A stretch of 64,000 nt of DNA. It comes from Tritrichomonas musculus. Its lineage: Eukaryota > Parabasalia > Tritrichomonadida > Tritrichomonadidae. Positions within the stretch are counted from its first letter, which is position 1. The number at the start of each line of letters is the position of its first letter. The notes beneath the pieces are model-generated. The model made no database searches. It saw only the letters and a list, made by a program, of their open reading frames with translations, and was not told the origin of the DNA. A program made the translations under genes and the position numbers. This document shows, piece after piece, positions 10,848 through 21,133 of this stretch. Where the stretch lies: NCBI GenBank assembly GCA_039105265.1, contig JAPFFF010000001.1:3286001-3350000 (forward strand). The letters run 5' to 3'.

Positions 10848-11128
10848 AATGCAATGAGATCTTCTTCCTTTCTTTTTCTCTGCATAAGTTACTTTGCTTG
10901 TTGAAATTGAAAGAGTTTCATCTTGATTATTGAATTCTCCAATCTGAAGAAAAAAGAAGAATTGGAGATTGTTTGGGTTATTTGAATAATAAAGATAAAA
11001 AACTTTACATCTTAATCGATGATGTTTTGGACCAAAAAGGTTGCCTTCGTGCATGACACAAATTTTTAAATCGTGTTTAGTTTTTGTTATTAAAATAAGA
11101 GAAACTTTATATCTTTTTACTGCATTTC
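10830..11128 (-). CDS. unrecognised basic protein fragment
   Basis: An open frame runs from a stop near 11140 to a stop at 10830. It reads QLKRNAVKRYKVSL, then HEGNLFGPKHHRLR, an AT-biased middle, and IGEFNNQDETLSISTSKVTY with a basic end. The two flanks look protein-like while the middle (about 10925-10990) is T/A-rich and ends in TTTCTTCAG, so an intron-like insertion in that part is conceivable; the known parabasalid splice motifs are not present. No family recognised; only Met codons within it are internal. Confidence 0.3.
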
Positions 11129-11728
11129 TTTTTAGTTGAAATAATCAAATTTCCTGATTTCTCGTTTGAATGCCTTGAGAAATTTCGTTTTGTTTAAAAC
11201 CTTTTGAATTCTTTTGAATTTCTTTTTGAAAACCTATTTTTGATAGATCTGTAAATGCCCACTTTTTGGACAAAAAGTATTCAAATTATTTTGAGAACAA
11301 TTTTACAGGTATAGCCTTAGATATAAATTAAAAACAGACACGTATTAATTAATCATAAAATTAATGTCAATCCTTTGAACAAGAAAAAAACAACCCATCT
11401 CCAAGAATTTAGATTTAACCTTTTAATTTGACCTAAAATATATTTCAATGCATTTTTTTTTTTTTTTTTTCTGAGAATTTGAAATGCTTTAATCAAATTG
11501 AATAATAACTTTTAATCTAACAGACAGAATGATTTGTATCAAGAGCAAAGTAATTAAGGAACTAAAGTAATTAAAAAACCAATGATATTTATCAATCCTA
11601 GTCGTACACCATTGATATCTATTTGTTAGGAAAAAAAAAAAAAAAATTCTCAATTTTTTAATAGACAAAAAATATTTTCTCACAAATTTCTGTCTTTTTT
11701 TATATTTGAATAAAACTTAAAAATAGAA
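11129..11728. other. AT-rich spacer with long T and A runs
   Basis: Contains T runs near 11455-11470 and an A run near 11631. Opposite-strand open frames here consist of poly-Phe/Leu and are composition artefacts. Confidence 0.5.
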
Positions 11729-13879
11729 ATGAGTTTTCAGCCTCTTGATTGCAAAGACTTTAAAATTGTATCAAAAATAGCCGATCATGGATTTATTCAA
11801 TTTTATTTAGCAGAAGATATAAAAACGAAGAAGTCAAAACTTATCATCGAGTATGAACCATCAGATTTAAACACATCTTCAGGTAAAAGATCGCCACAAA
11901 ACATTGTTGATAGTATATTGAAATTTGATCATCCATCTTTTTTAATGTTTTATGGATATTCGTTACATAATTTCCAAGGGGAACCGTCTCTGATGCTTTT
12001 TCTTCATGATTCTCCCTATGGAACGCTTGACATGTTTCTCGAGAAAGAACGCGATTCCAATCCAATTCCAAACTTTACATCCACTAATAAATATATCGTA
12101 TTACTCGGAATATCGCTGGGAGTCAAATTCAGTCATTCTCGAGGAAACCCAAATTGTTCATTAAGCGCCAACAACATTTACCTTGATGATAATTTTTACC
12201 CACGAATGCTGATATTAAGCTCACTTCGAAAAAAAATGCAAATAAATGAAATCGATCCGATTTACATTGCTCCAGAGGTGAAAAATGGTCAAAATCATTC
12301 TTATTCATCTGATGCCTATTCATTTGCAATGATAGCCTATGAAATTTTCACGGGAAAGAAGCCTTTTTTGGGCTCAGAAAATCGACCTGAAATTTCGTAC
12401 GTTAAGAATGAAAAAGTTCAACTTTTTCTGACAAAATGTTGGTCAGAGAAACCAGAAGAGCGACCAAGTTTTTGTGACATTGTAGAATTTCTCATGCAAG
12501 ACGAAATCAAGAATTATTTCAATGCGAACGATGAAGAAGTATTGAAATATTTGAGTCTTTTTGAAGACGATTTAAAAAGTCCGAACTTTTTCAAAGCATT
12601 TGATTCAAGTGCTCCGCATAATGAAGGAAATGCAGATGAAATGTTTATACGAGGATTGATTCTAGGTGAGAAAGAAGGGAAAACCGACGAAATGGTGAAA
12701 TTATTGAAGAAATCAGCAGATCTAGGAAATATTGAATCAATGATCAATTACTCGATCATTTTGAATGACGGGAAAGAAGGAGTTCCGATTGACAAGGAAG
12801 AATCGCTCCGCTATTTAAAGCTTGCAGCTGAGCAAGGAAATGCAGATGCGATGTATGGCTATGGGACCAAATTCATGCTTGGTGATGGTGTTGATTTAGA
12901 CATGTCAAAAGCATTGCATTGGTTCAAACTTGCAGCTGAAAAAGGCAACATTTATTCAATCGTCAACATTGCTTCATTTTATTTACAAGGAAAAGTCGTT
13001 CCACAAGATTTCGACGTTGCTTTGAAGTACTACAAAATGGCAGCGGAACTCGGATCAGCGGAAGGAATGAATGGTTACGGGAATCTCTTATTAATCACAA
13101 AGAAAAACATCGAAGAAGGAATCCGTTACATTAAAATGGCAGCAGATCACGGAAGCGTTGGTGCAATGAACAACTACGCCACTATTTTGTTGACGGAAGT
13201 TGGAGTAGAAGCGAAGAAGCGAGAAGCAGCGAAATATTTAAGAAAAGCAGCAAAATACGGATGCACTCTCTCAATGAGCAATTATGGTCAAATGTTGTTC
13301 AAGGGAGATGGAATCAAGAGGAACAGGAAGAAAGGACTTCGTTACATTCAAAAAGCTGCAGATTTAGGAAATATCAATGCAATGGAACTTTATGTATCAT
13401 GCTATGTTCAATCTGTAACAAAGAACGACAAGATTTGCGAGGAAAAAGGTTCTTTGTTTAATAAAGAAGACGTTGTACGTTATCAAAAAATGATCACTGA
13501 AACAGGTGACCCACAGGCGTACTTGAACTACGGAAACTTGTTTAAGTTCGGTTGGGCAACGCCAATTAATAAGTCAAAGGCATCTCACTACATTAAATTG
13601 GCAGCAGACAAAGGATGCAGCGAGGCAATGTACGAGTACGGCACAATGTGCCGTGATGGTGACTCCGTGCAGACTAATAAAAAAGAGGCAGCACATTACC
13701 TGAAAATGGCAGCCGATAACGGACACGACTTGGGAATGCAGAATTACGCAGTCATGCTTTACGAAGGAGACGGAATTCCAAAAGATGACAAGGAGGCGCT
13801 GAAATACATGAAAATGGCAGCTGAAGCTGGTAATACAAACGCAATAGCAATGTTAAACACTCATTTAAAAAGTGAATAA
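11729..13879 (+). CDS. pseudokinase with Sel1-like repeats
   Basis: 716 residues, intact. Residues about 8-260 are a protein kinase-like domain, and about 295 to the C terminus hold roughly eleven Sel1-like repeats (unit of about 36 residues, e.g. KEALKYMKMAAEAGNTNAIA). The kinase half is catalytically dead by inspection. The glycine loop is IADHGFIQFYLAED without GxGxxG, the VAIK lysine is missing (LIIEYEPS), the catalytic loop reads HSRGNPNCSLSANNIYL without the HRD Asp, and DFG is replaced by ILSSL. Structural motifs persist: APE in YIAPEVKNG, D.YSFAMIAYEIFTGKKPF, and CWSEKPEERPSF. Family knowledge: Sel1 repeats form alpha-solenoids that scaffold complexes. A regulatory scaffold role is inferred. 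The stop is followed by a TAAA signal. Decayed relatives lie at 8772-9006, 42685-42860 and 46154-46369. Confidence 0.9.
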   Translation: MSFQPLDCKDFKIVSKIADHGFIQFYLAEDIKTKKSKLIIEYEPSDLNTSSGKRSPQNIVDSILKFDHPSFLMFYGYSLHNFQGEPSLMLFLHDSPYGTLDMFLEKERDSNPIPNFTSTNKYIVLLGISLGVKFSHSRGNPNCSLSANNIYLDDNFYPRMLILSSLRKKMQINEIDPIYIAPEVKNGQNHSYSSDAYSFAMIAYEIFTGKKPFLGSENRPEISYVKNEKVQLFLTKCWSEKPEERPSFCDIVEFLMQDEIKNYFNANDEEVLKYLSLFEDDLKSPNFFKAFDSSAPHNEGNADEMFIRGLILGEKEGKTDEMVKLLKKSADLGNIESMINYSIILNDGKEGVPIDKEESLRYLKLAAEQGNADAMYGYGTKFMLGDGVDLDMSKALHWFKLAAEKGNIYSIVNIASFYLQGKVVPQDFDVALKYYKMAAELGSAEGMNGYGNLLLITKKNIEEGIRYIKMAADHGSVGAMNNYATILLTEVGVEAKKREAAKYLRKAAKYGCTLSMSNYGQMLFKGDGIKRNRKKGLRYIQKAADLGNINAMELYVSCYVQSVTKNDKICEEKGSLFNKEDVVRYQKMITETGDPQAYLNYGNLFKFGWATPINKSKASHYIKLAADKGCSEAMYEYGTMCRDGDSVQTNKKEAAHYLKMAADNGHDLGMQNYAVMLYEGDGIPKDDKEALKYMKMAAEAGNTNAIAMLNTHLKSE

Positions 13880-14053
13880 AATTAAAGGTGAATCATTTCA
13901 AATGTAAAATATTCAATTTAGAAATGATTATAATTTTTGGCAAAAAAAATTTTCAAGTGTCCTATTATGTATTTGGATTTAAAAGAATTTTTTTATGGTT
14001 ATATTTTTTTATATATAATAGCTATTATAAAAAAAACATTTACAGTTTCTAAT

Positions 14054-14400
14054 ATTTTGAATTTCATTAAAAAATAATATTTTGAATTATATGAGAAAAA
14101 AAACAAAGATTTGAATGCCATGAAACAATAAAGATTTGATTGCCATAAAAAAACAAAGATTTGAAATTCCATGAATAAAATAAGATTTGAAATTCCATGA
14201 ATAAAATAAGATTTGAAATTCCATGAAAAAAATAAAATTTGAATGCCATATAAAAAAGAGTTTTGAATGCCATGAACAAATGAGTTTCGAATGTTATGAA
14301 AAAATAAGATTTGAATGGAATGAAAAAATAAAATTTGAATGTAAAAAAAAAAAATAAGATTTGAATGTGATGAAAAAATAAGATTTGAATGGTATAAGTG
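14054..14400. repeat. degenerate 23-30-bp minisatellite
   Basis: About a dozen imperfect copies of a unit like GATTTGAATGCCATGAAAAA follow one another, with two nearly identical adjacent copies at about 14157-14216. One further related copy (TTTGAACGTCATGAAAAAAA) lies at about 14548-14580 inside the flanking ankyrin pseudogene. Open frames across the array are repeat artefacts. Confidence 0.8.
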
Positions 14401-14404
14401 CTTA

Positions 14405-14700
14405 AATATTAAAATGCTTTTGCTGTTGATTTCAATATTTGGTTTTGATAACAAAAATTGAACAATTTCAGTACGACCTCAATAAGGTGCATACATAAGC
14501 GGAGTCCAATTAAATATTCATATTATACACCAAAAATGGTTACAAATTTGAACGTCATGAAAAAAATAAATTTTGAATTTTTTGAATGTTTTTTGATTAA
14601 AATACCTTTGCAGTTGACGCTTATTTCATTTTTTTCAAGGAGGTTTTGAACAGATTTGATATCTCCCTCTTCGGATGCTTTGATAAGCTTTTCTGTTTCG
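14405..14700 (-). pseudogene. ankyrin-repeat pseudogene with repeat insertions
   Basis: Two ankyrin pieces are visible on the minus strand. The first (about 14697-14612) reads EKLIKASEEGDIKSVQNLL then EKNEISVNCKG. The second (about 14510-14405) reads NWTPLMYAPY, an in-frame TGA, GRTEIVQFLLSKPNIEINSKS. Between them, and again after the second, the sequence continues with ILI and then the T-rich minisatellite text in place of the expected (D)KNGKTPLMYA. The interruption occurs at the same point of the repeat both times (after N.K). The gene is therefore a trichomonad ankyrin protein in decay, with minisatellite sequence occupying the repeat junctions. Confidence 0.65.
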
Positions 14701-14704
14701 TTAT

Positions 14705-15085
14705 TTTAATATATTGTCTTGTATTCAATTTTGAGAACATAAAAATATTTTTCTTTGAATTTTGTGAGATTTTCAAATTTGAATATGATCAAATAAACGG
14801 TTTTTGATTTTCCATAAATATCATCAATAAACAGATTTTGTTAAGAGATTTATATTTTTGAAGCCAATATAAAATTATTTGCCTGAAGATTTTTGAAAAG
14901 AGCAAATATTCATTGAGATATCAAATGTTTAGAAAAAATAATTTTGGCATTTCATAACAATAAAAGATTTTTTTATGACAATTTTTATACGTTGAGTTTA
15001 TATTTATAAAAATATTTAAAAAAGTACTTATTTTTTACTATTTTGTACAAGATTTCAAAATTGTATACTTTACTATTTTTAACGA
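14705..15085. other. AT-rich intergenic
   Basis: No gene or repeat recognised; it is the divergent spacer between the minus-strand ankyrin remnant and the plus-strand DUF3447 gene. Confidence 0.5.
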
Positions 15086-15090
15086 TCATT
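15086..15090 (+). promoter_or_regulatory. initiator (Inr) for DUF3447 gene
   Basis: TCATT with A(+1) 15 bases before the ATG at 15103. It supports that ATG over upstream non-ATG codons. Confidence 0.5.
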
Positions 15091-15102
15091 TTTTATTTAC
15101 AA

Positions 15103-16857
15103 ATGAGTTTCAAAAAGCTTGTTAATGATGCAGAAATTGAATTTGAAGAAATTATTAATCTTCAGGAACAACTTTATTCTCTCGATTCAACCAATTTTGA
15201 TTCTGTTCATAAATCTATTTTAGAATCGAAATTTTTATCAAATCGTGAATCGCTTTCAATTTTATTACGTTGTATTGATGGATCTTTTGATGCCAGACCT
15301 TTATCATTTTCCTTTTATCTTGAGATTATCAAATCAATTTCGGATCAAATCCGATCTACATTCACCTCTTATGAACTATTCACCGATCTTATCAAGAACA
15401 ATTACCTCAAATTCAAACTCTATGAGCTTGGCTTCATTGATTTATCGACAGTTCTTTTCCATCTCAAGAAAAAAAGCAACGATTTAAATTTATTTTTCAT
15501 TTTCGCCTTTGAGGTCAAAAAGAACGATATCGGCCTCTATTCGTCCTACACAGCCCAATCTTCGTCATTTCGAGAATTCCTTGCAACAGTTACGCCCGAA
15601 GAGCACGAAATCCTCCGCTCAAAAGGACTGAATCAGGCCAGGGAAGCCTTGCTAATTCGCTCGAACGATGCGAGCGGTTTTCAAAGCTATCAAAATTTGA
15701 ATAACCTTTCAATTGACTTAAAAATCAAGTCAAATTATGAGAACCGTCAATTTTCTGAGGAGACGTTATCGTTAATTGAATATGCTGCTTTGTTTGGCGC
15801 CGTCGATGTCTTCAAGTTTCTCCTCTTGAAGAACGCTTCGTTGTCGACAAATTTGCCGAAGTACGCAGTCACTGGCGGCAACTACGAGATCATCCACATT
15901 CTCGAGCAGAATGGAATTAAGTTCAATAATGAAGAGTCGTTGAATGCAGCTATCAAATATCATCGGAATGAGCTCGTTCAATACATCAGGGAGTCTCTGG
16001 AAATTGAATATTCAATTGAGTCATTGAAAACAAGTTTGACGTTTTACAACCTTTCAATTTTCTTTGACATTTTGAAAGGTTATAACGAAGTCCCTGTGTT
16101 TCAGAAGCCAAAAATGAACTTGATATCATACGCCGTTCAATGTGGCTATATCGATGTTGTTAAAACTTTTTCAAAGCTCATTGAAAATTCTGAGGAAATT
16201 AATCGTTTAGTATCCATGGCGGTTAATCATCGTCGTTTTGATGTTTTTAAGTTCTTGCACACTAAATTATCGGGTGATGGAAATGTTAAACCAAATAACT
16301 CAGAATTGTTGTTAACAGCTGCTTCAATTGGTCACATCACCATATTCAAATATTTATTGAATTTGGTCGACCAAAATTGCTTTGAAATTTTGAATGCTGA
16401 AAAAAATTCTGCTTTGAATTTGGCTGCTTCGTATGGTGAACTCGAAAATGTTAAGTTTATTGTTTCTCTTGGTCCAACAGCTGCTCAATTGAATAACAGA
16501 AATGTCTACGGTGTTTTCTTTCAATTTTTTGCTAACTTATGACTCCACTTTTGATTGCCGCTGTTAATCAAAATTTTGAAGCTTTTTCATTTTTATGTTC
16601 TTTGAAGGATGTCGATGTAAATTGCATGAATTACTCTAAAATGACGCCTTTGCATTTTTGTGCGAAATGCAGCTTGTTTGAGTTCGTAAAGATTCTCATT
16701 AGTCATGAAGGAATTATTTTGAATCCGAAAGACTCGAATAATGTTTCACAAAATTTTTTTTGATAAAACGCCACTTGATTTAGCGGAAGGTTACAGGCAA
16801 AATGAAATGGTTGATTTTCTTAAGAAAATTTATAAAGAGAAAAATTTATTGGACTAA
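15103..16857 (+). pseudogene. DUF3447/ankyrin-repeat protein with two frame breaks
   Basis: The start MSFKKLVNDAEIEFEE is chosen by the ATG and initiator; the frame is open 20 codons further upstream but without ATG. The N-terminal 200 residues follow the trichomonad DUF3447 plan. Then comes the family signature SLIEYAALFGAVDVFKFLL with YEIIHILEQNGIKFN, and ankyrin repeats follow to the end. The main frame stops at 16540. The protein continues in another frame (MTPLLIAAVNQNFEAF to NPKDSNN, 16539-16763) and then in a third (DKTPLDLAEGYRQNEM to EKNLLD, ending at 16857). Each break adjoins a short T-rich stretch (TTTTTTGCTAACTT near 16525; a run of 8 T near 16755). One T fewer in the second run would restore that frame. 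Interpretations: young pseudogene, homopolymer sequencing error, or two very short introns (less likely, no AG). Ankyrin proteins mediate protein binding; the role is unknown. Confidence 0.8.
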
Positions 16858-16947
16858 TAAGTAAACGACAATATATAATTTTTTTTTTATTTAGCATATT
16901 TTATTTTATTATTTCGACGAAAGAACAAATTCAAACTTTCAATTTGA

Positions 16948-17046
16948 AAGCCTGCTGCAGGCTTGTTATTCTCCGATTCTCGAGATCGATAATTGAATGA
17001 CTTTTTGATATCGATACATAAATATGCACTGATTCTCGAGATCGAT
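16948..17046. repeat. hairpin and 16-bp direct repeat
   Basis: AAGCCTG (16948-16954) and CAGGCTT (16958-16964) form a 7-bp stem with a 3-base loop just after the ankyrin gene. GATTCTCGAGATCGAT occurs at 16975-16990 and 17031-17046, each containing the palindrome CTCGAG. The GC-rich hairpin stands out in AT-rich text; function unknown. Confidence 0.6.
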
Positions 17047-17155
17047 TTCAGAGATCGAGAATTTTTTTCTCAGATTTCGATATCAGAATTTTCAATTAAA
17101 CTTTTTGATAAATATATGATAAAATTGTCTTAAAAAGATGAAAAATGATAATATT

Positions 17156-17780
17156 CTAGATAGATTTTTTTTCAATTTCTGTTAAAGTATAACTAGCAGC
17201 TAATGATGAATGAAGTGTCAACTCAGTTGTCATAGTATTCATAAAAAAATAAAGATCTTCCTTTGAAATATTCTGCAGAATTGTATTAATATATTTCGGA
17301 TCAATTTTCCATTCACTAACTAAGGCACGTAAAAAAAAACTGGTTTTTTAAAAATATATTCAATATTTTCAGATGTTGGGTTTTCAGCAATAGACGATAA
17401 TTAAATTTTGTTCTTTTGAGTAGAAATAATTTCTTGTTTAACAATTTGTTGCACTTCAGATTTTTTTTTGCTTTGAAATAACATTTTTCTTTGTTTGATT
17501 TTGGTCTGGAAAAATTAAGCTACCAAATCTTGAAGATAACATATGTAAATTTGGATTATTCTTTTGTGCAGGAGACATTTTTTTTCTGGCCATTTAATTG
17601 AGAGTCGTTTGAAGATATTTTTATAGGTGATGGCTTAAAAACAACAGCTGACTTACTAAATAAAGATTGATTAACTTTCGGCAAATCTGGAAATTTGAGA
17701 TTTTGGTCAGTACCGAAGTTTATTTCTTTTATAGATGAAGTTGGTGAATTATTATGAGAATTTGGCAGTGCATTCGACAT
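17156..17780 (-). pseudogene. broken gene of unknown family
   Basis: Coding-like sequence runs the full length but switches frames. It starts MSNALPNSHNNSPTSSIKEI, a low-complexity Ser/Asn/Pro region. It continues with SPAQKNNPNLHMLSSRFG and a Lys-rich stretch, and finishes in another frame with VSEWKIDPKYINTILQNI then KEDLYFFMNTMTTELTLHSS and a stop at 17156. At least two frame changes and one in-frame stop occur (around 17560, 17470 and 17402). The C-terminal 60 residues look like a compact helical domain. No family recognised. Confidence 0.55.
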
Positions 17781-18626
17781 AAAACACTTTGCGATAGTTT
17801 ATACATTCAAATATTCAATTATATACTTCAAAAAGTGAAGAAACGTTATTTTGAAAATTATAATAAACACCAATTTTTTTTTAAGTATTACATGATATAG
17901 ACATATAACTTATATAACTTTTTTAATTTCATTATTGCAACCTTTTAAATAGATTTTTATTAATTTAAAAATAATTAAATATAAGAAATTACTAAATCAT
18001 TAAAAATTAGCTTCTAATTGAAATATTAGAACTCAAAAAGTTAGTATCTTTCACAAATTAAATCTATTAACTTTTTCTATAGTTCTCAAAATCTTTTGAT
18101 AAGAGATTTGTATTTACTTGGCTATTTAAATTTTCAAAAAATAAAATAAATATTTAGCTCATTTTCGACAATTTATATTTCATAATATAGCTGATTTTAA
18201 TATGATGTTAAGATAAATATATAATAATCATAATATAAATATTGTTCTTAAATAATATAAAATTATATTAATGGAAAAATAATAAGATCTAGCCAAAATA
18301 AAAAATTCAATTAATTTATTCAAATTTAACATTTTTTAAAGAATTGAATAGTTCTCAAATTGTATTTCTTATTGTCTGACCAGTTTGAATAAAAACAGAA
18401 ACTTTTAAAATTCGTTTCTTATCAAAAATTATTGAGCTCTGGAAAAATCAACTACAGTAGAGTTGTAAAATATAAAACTTAGCAAAATTCACTTTTTGAA
18501 TGTTCCTAACTAAAAATCCAAACTTTTTCTAAAGAAGAAAATTTTAATAATTGTTAGTATGAATTCAAAAAGTCGATTATTTATATCGCAAATTTTAGAG
18601 ACACTATTGTAAATATAAAATTTTGA
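17781..18626. other. AT-rich intergenic
   Basis: No gene, element or RNA recognised over about 850 bases; it is a divergent spacer and probably contains the lipase promoter. Confidence 0.5.
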
Positions 18627-19865
18627 ATGATGAGTAATATTATTGTTTTTCTCAGTTTTTTAATTTATAACAGCAATTCAGCTTCTTTAAAACCAGTTTT
18701 TTATCTTCCATGCCTTACTTGTTCACCTCTTTTTGCGAATATTACCGAACCAGATAAATATCCACAATGCCCAAAACCATTCATTAATCGTCAATTTTGG
18801 CCTATTAATTATACACTTCAAAAAGAATATCCAGATTGTTATGGTGTTTTAATTGATTCACAATTTAATGAAACTACAAATAAAGTATCACCACTTCCAG
18901 GAATATCAATCTTTTCTACAAAATTTGGCGATTATGAAAGTCAATCAGGCTTTATTCCACTTGCTAACAAACTTATTAAAGAAGAAGGCTACGAGAAAAA
19001 TAAAAATTTATTTGGTTGTTGCTATGATTGGATACATTATTATTTAGGTTTAGATTATTTTTTCAAAGAATTTACTGAAAAAATCGAATGGGCTGTTAAT
19101 AATAATGAAGGGAAAAAAGCTGTTTTGATTGGCTTATCATTGGGCACACATTTCGTCCATTATTTTTTAACAAATTTAACTACACCAGAGTGGCGAGAGA
19201 AATATATTGACAGAGTCGTTATGGCTGGTACTTGTCCATTTGGCTGTTTTGATCCATTTACCGAATTCGTTCAAGGTTTCTTTAGTCGATTAACTACAAC
19301 AGAAAGAGTCAAACAAGCTGCCTATAAAATGCCATCCTGCCAACTTCTTTCATCCAATTATATTGTTAGTAAGAACTCCATTATATTTCAAAATGCCAAA
19401 ATAGATGATAATCTTAATATACCGAAGAAAGACAATAGAAGTTCAATAGAAAGACCAAAAATATCTCAATTTAAAAATGCTGATATCAAAGCGCCCGAAA
19501 TAAGAGATTACTTGATTAATTACGGACATCTTAAAGGAGAAGCATTACAGATATTTAACGTTATTGAAAAAGGGCTCCAATCGAAACCAATTGAATTAGA
19601 TGTTCCTCTTCTTGTTCTATACAATAGCGGAATAGATACGTTTTCTTATTATGACGCTTCAAATGGATATGATAATTTGGTAAAAAAGACAGGCAAAGGC
19701 GATGGGACTTGTCAATCAGAAAGTGCTGAATACATTTGTGATAATTGGAATCATGTAAAGTGTTTTGATCCTAAATCAAAAGATATGACATATGCACACA
19801 TACAAATGCTAAAAGCACCAGATAATATGGAAAGGATTATTGATTTCATTGACAATCCTGCTTAA
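18627..19865 (+). CDS. secreted LCAT-family lipase/acyltransferase
   Basis: 412 residues, intact. It has an N-terminal signal peptide (MSNIIVFLSFLIYNSNSAS), so it probably acts in the secretory pathway or outside the cell. The fold is alpha/beta-hydrolase of the lecithin:cholesterol acyltransferase family. Family landmarks in order: PGISIFSTKFGDYES (residues 91-105), NLFGCCYDWIHYY (127-139, matching NL.GAPYDWR), and the nucleophile elbow GLSLGTH (169-175) with Ser171. The acid is GKGDGT (Asp359) and the base YAHIQML (His391). The triad is complete in the expected order, so it should be active on ester-linked acyl groups of phospholipids; the substrate cannot be read from sequence. Several cysteines in the first 50 residues suggest disulfides. 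The stop is followed by tandem TAA and TAAA. Confidence 0.88.
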   Translation: MMSNIIVFLSFLIYNSNSASLKPVFYLPCLTCSPLFANITEPDKYPQCPKPFINRQFWPINYTLQKEYPDCYGVLIDSQFNETTNKVSPLPGISIFSTKFGDYESQSGFIPLANKLIKEEGYEKNKNLFGCCYDWIHYYLGLDYFFKEFTEKIEWAVNNNEGKKAVLIGLSLGTHFVHYFLTNLTTPEWREKYIDRVVMAGTCPFGCFDPFTEFVQGFFSRLTTTERVKQAAYKMPSCQLLSSNYIVSKNSIIFQNAKIDDNLNIPKKDNRSSIERPKISQFKNADIKAPEIRDYLINYGHLKGEALQIFNVIEKGLQSKPIELDVPLLVLYNSGIDTFSYYDASNGYDNLVKKTGKGDGTCQSESAEYICDNWNHVKCFDPKSKDMTYAHIQMLKAPDNMERIIDFIDNPA

Positions 19866-20148
19866 TAATAAAAAATATTTATATTAAATTAACCCACTTT
19901 TTAATTTTCAATGAATGATTAATTTAATAAATTGAATGAGATAAAATTATTTAATTTTTTTTTTGAATTCAAAACGAATTTTGAAAATTATCTGTTTCAA
20001 AGAAATTATTTGTATTAGCATACTGAAATAGATTGAATACATCACCATTATAATGAGATGAAGCAGTGATATTGATTTTACTTTAATATTTGAATGATTT
20101 CGAAAATATCAAAGAATTCCATCAAACTCGTTCGACTTGTTTGAAAAG

Positions 20149-20655
20149 TTAATATTTGTTCGATTTCATTGACAAGTTATTTCTTGATCTGTATTCATTT
20201 TTATTCATTTTTTCGATGTTCTCATATTCAATTAAAATTGGTTGTTCAAGATGTTCATAAATCGGTGACCAAGCCGTTCTTGTTAGATATTCAATATCAA
20301 AAATTTCAATGAACTTTTTCGTGCTTTGTATTCCAACGCAGTTGAAATCGACAAATTCATAAAATTCGTTGATGATTTAAATTAAGTCATCTTCTGTGCT
20401 AAGAACTAGTTTATCATTATTTATAATATTTTCAAAAACTTCATCATTAATATAAAATTCACCTTTTTTAATCTTTGCCAAAACTTGTTCTTCAAGTTCA
20501 TAAAAATGTGAACTGAAATATTCAATATCTTTCTCAAGTGATTCCTTGAAAAAAGCTTCATTTTTTTGATGTTTTTCAATGCACTCAAAAATATTGCTTA
20601 TGTTGTTTACTTCTTCTTGTTCTTTGAGTTTGATTTCAATGTGAGTTAGCGTAAG
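20149..20655 (-). pseudogene. BTB/BACK-type gene fragment
   Basis: A single frame with one in-frame TAA (20377-20379) encodes KEQEEVNNISNIFECIEK, a helical region FFKESLEKDIEYFSSHFY, then DEVFENIINNDKLVLSTEDD and, after the stop, EFYEFVDFNCVG..FIEIFDIEYLTRTAWSPIYEHLEQ. This matches the layout of the BACK-like middle of trichomonad BTB proteins, where LVL.SEDQLL, an EFV.F block and FDIE.IT...W occur in this order. N and C termini are missing. It abuts the start of the MULE transposase gene (20663), so insertion of that element may have removed the 5' part. Confidence 0.55.
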
Positions 20656-21133
20656 TCACTTAATGATTTCTATTGTCAATGACAAATCTTTATCTTCGAT
20701 TTCTGCTAGTATGTTTAGTGTTGATGATAAACAAATTAATTCACAAATTTATTTAATAAAAGAAATAATTCAAAGCATCAAAAGAAAAAATGGAACAAAT
20801 TTAATTCTTTTAATGATGATGATGATAAATCATCAGATAGTTTCATATCAGAAGATGAAGTTCAATTTAATAAAAGAAATAAGACAGGTCAAAAATCATA
20901 TTCTTCTTCTTTAATGCCTATGTTAAATACTTCGACAGAATTACATGAGCATTCATTCATTTTATATAAACCTTGCAAGTTTGTTCCATGCTATAATTTG
21001 CATAATGATCCATTAATATTAGAAAAAGAACAAGAAGAAAATCCATCTCCTTTTATATCAAATCAGATATCATTAATTTCACCTTTTAATCCTTGTTCAA
21101 TTACATATGTTGATAATCATGCAAGCAATTGTA

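Noticed and set aside
13999-14454. Long minus-strand frame of His/Phe/Leu repeats
   Set aside because: Translation of the minisatellite; only its first residues belong to the ankyrin remnant.
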